Shown here in pieces: positions 5,378 to 5,892 of a stretch of 5,892 bases of DNA. Under the pieces are notes generated by a model. It saw nothing but the letters and a program-made list of their open reading frames with translations, had not been told where the DNA came from and made no database searches. Position 1 is the first letter of the stretch, and every line of letters starts with the position of its first letter. Source of the stretch: Dehalococcoidia bacterium (GTDB lineage: Bacteria > Chloroflexota > Dehalococcoidia > SM23-28-2); the NCBI GenBank assembly GCA_022866185.1, contig JALHUG010000118.1, forward strand, positions 1-5,892, written 5' to 3'. The translations under genes were made by a program, and so were the position numbers.

Positions 5378-5892
5378 TGGCCCAGAAAGTTCCGCAGCAC
5401 GTCCTTACCCACCACCGTCATAATCGACTCGGGGTGGAACTGCACGCCCTCCACCGCCTGCTCCTTGTGGCGCACGCCCATTATAACGCCCTGATCGGTC
5501 CAGGCTGTGACCTCCAGGCAGTCGGGCAAGTCCTCCCGCTGGATGGCCAGCGAGTGGTAGCGGATGCCATCGAACGGGCTGGGCACGCCCGCGAGCACGC
5601 CCCGGCCGTCGTGGTGAATGACGGACATCTTGCCGTGCATGATCTCGCCGGCGCCGGCCACCGTCCCCCCAAAGGCCTCGCCCACGCACTGGTGGCCCAG
5701 GCAGACCCCCAGGATGGGCAGCTTGCCGGCGAAGTGGCGCACCACCTCCACGCTGATGCCGGCCTCCTTGGGCGTGCACGGCCCCGGCGATATGACGATC
5801 CGCTCCGGCCGCATGGCCTCGATGTCGGCGATGGTGGCCTTGTCGTTGCGCACCACCCGCACCTCGGCCCCCAGCTCGCACAGGTACTGGTA
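5374..5892 (-). CDS. trpG: Anthranilate synthase glutaminase component (5' end cut off)
   Basis: TrpG hydrolyses glutamine and passes ammonia to TrpE, which makes anthranilate from chorismate. The visible part is 172 codons. It begins at YQYLCELGAEV, so only about 15 residues (the usual start up to DNYDSFTYNL) lie beyond the edge. It is a class I glutamine amidotransferase: the oxyanion segment is VISPGPCTP (33-41), the nucleophile is Cys64 in GVCLGHQ, and the other triad members are His153 and Glu155 in VQFHPES (numbering within the visible part). MHGK at 85-88 and RYHSLAI at 111-117 are typical of TrpG/PabA. Because this subunit is often shared, it may also serve folate synthesis; operon position favours TrpG. 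The missing 5' end means a TrpE-TrpG fusion cannot be strictly excluded. Its TGA stop overlaps the next gene's ATG. Confidence 0.95.
   Translation of the reverse strand, partial: YQYLCELGAEVRVVRNDKATIADIEAMRPERIVISPGPCTPKEAGISVEVVRHFAGKLPILGVCLGHQCVGEAFGGTVAGAGEIMHGKMSVIHHDGRGVLAGVPSPFDGIRYHSLAIQREDLPDCLEVTAWTDQGVIMGVRHKEQAVEGVQFHPESIMTVVGKDVLRNFLGQ

Noticed and set aside
1..5892. CRISPR array, tRNA, rRNA or insertion sequence
   Set aside because: No regularly spaced repeats, no cloverleaf or rRNA motifs, no transposase frame or terminal inverted repeats were seen.

Overview
The window is a piece of a high-GC bacterial tryptophan operon lying entirely on the minus strand. Read in the direction of transcription (right to left) the order is trpG (5' end cut by the window edge), an AlbA_2/Schlafen-type gene, trpD, trpC, trpF, a hicA-hicB toxin-antitoxin pair, and trpB (3' end cut by the window edge). 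The trp genes are strongly GC-rich (one 60-base stretch inside trpD counts 45/60 G+C). The source is a bacterium with a G-D-C-F-B trp order. This order and the look of TrpF recall Chloroflexota/Dehalococcoidia, but that is an impression from memory, not a demonstrated placement. trpE and trpA would be expected just outside the right and left edges.

Right part (5892-3452): trpG supplies the glutaminase of anthranilate synthase. Its stop overlaps the start of an 891-bp AlbA_2-domain gene in an ATGA motif. This gene ends 15 nt before trpD and contains the trpD ribosome binding site region at its edge. trpD, trpC and trpF follow with overlapping ends (8 nt and 4 nt), so they read as one translationally coupled block for three consecutive steps from anthranilate to indole-3-glycerol phosphate.

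Middle (1930-1064): after trpF comes a 123-nt AT-rich gap holding a near-consensus sigma-70-type promoter (TTGACA, 17 bp, TATAGT). Its predicted start point falls on the A of the hicA ATG, so hicA is probably read from a leaderless transcript. Two palindromes cover the -35 and -10 elements and are good candidates for autoregulatory operators. hicA and hicB are 2 nt apart. hicB ends in TAG, followed by a single C and then the ATG of trpB, so the toxin-antitoxin pair is wired directly into the trpB reading unit.

Left part (1063-1): trpB, with all visible PLP-site residues intact, is cut after about 354 codons.

The notable biology is that two accessory modules, an AlbA_2 protein and a HicAB toxin-antitoxin with its own promoter, are embedded seamlessly in an otherwise intact biosynthetic operon. 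Both are lower in GC than the trp genes in the stretches counted. Expression of trpB (and probably trpA) is therefore likely to depend in part on the hic promoter and its autoregulation.
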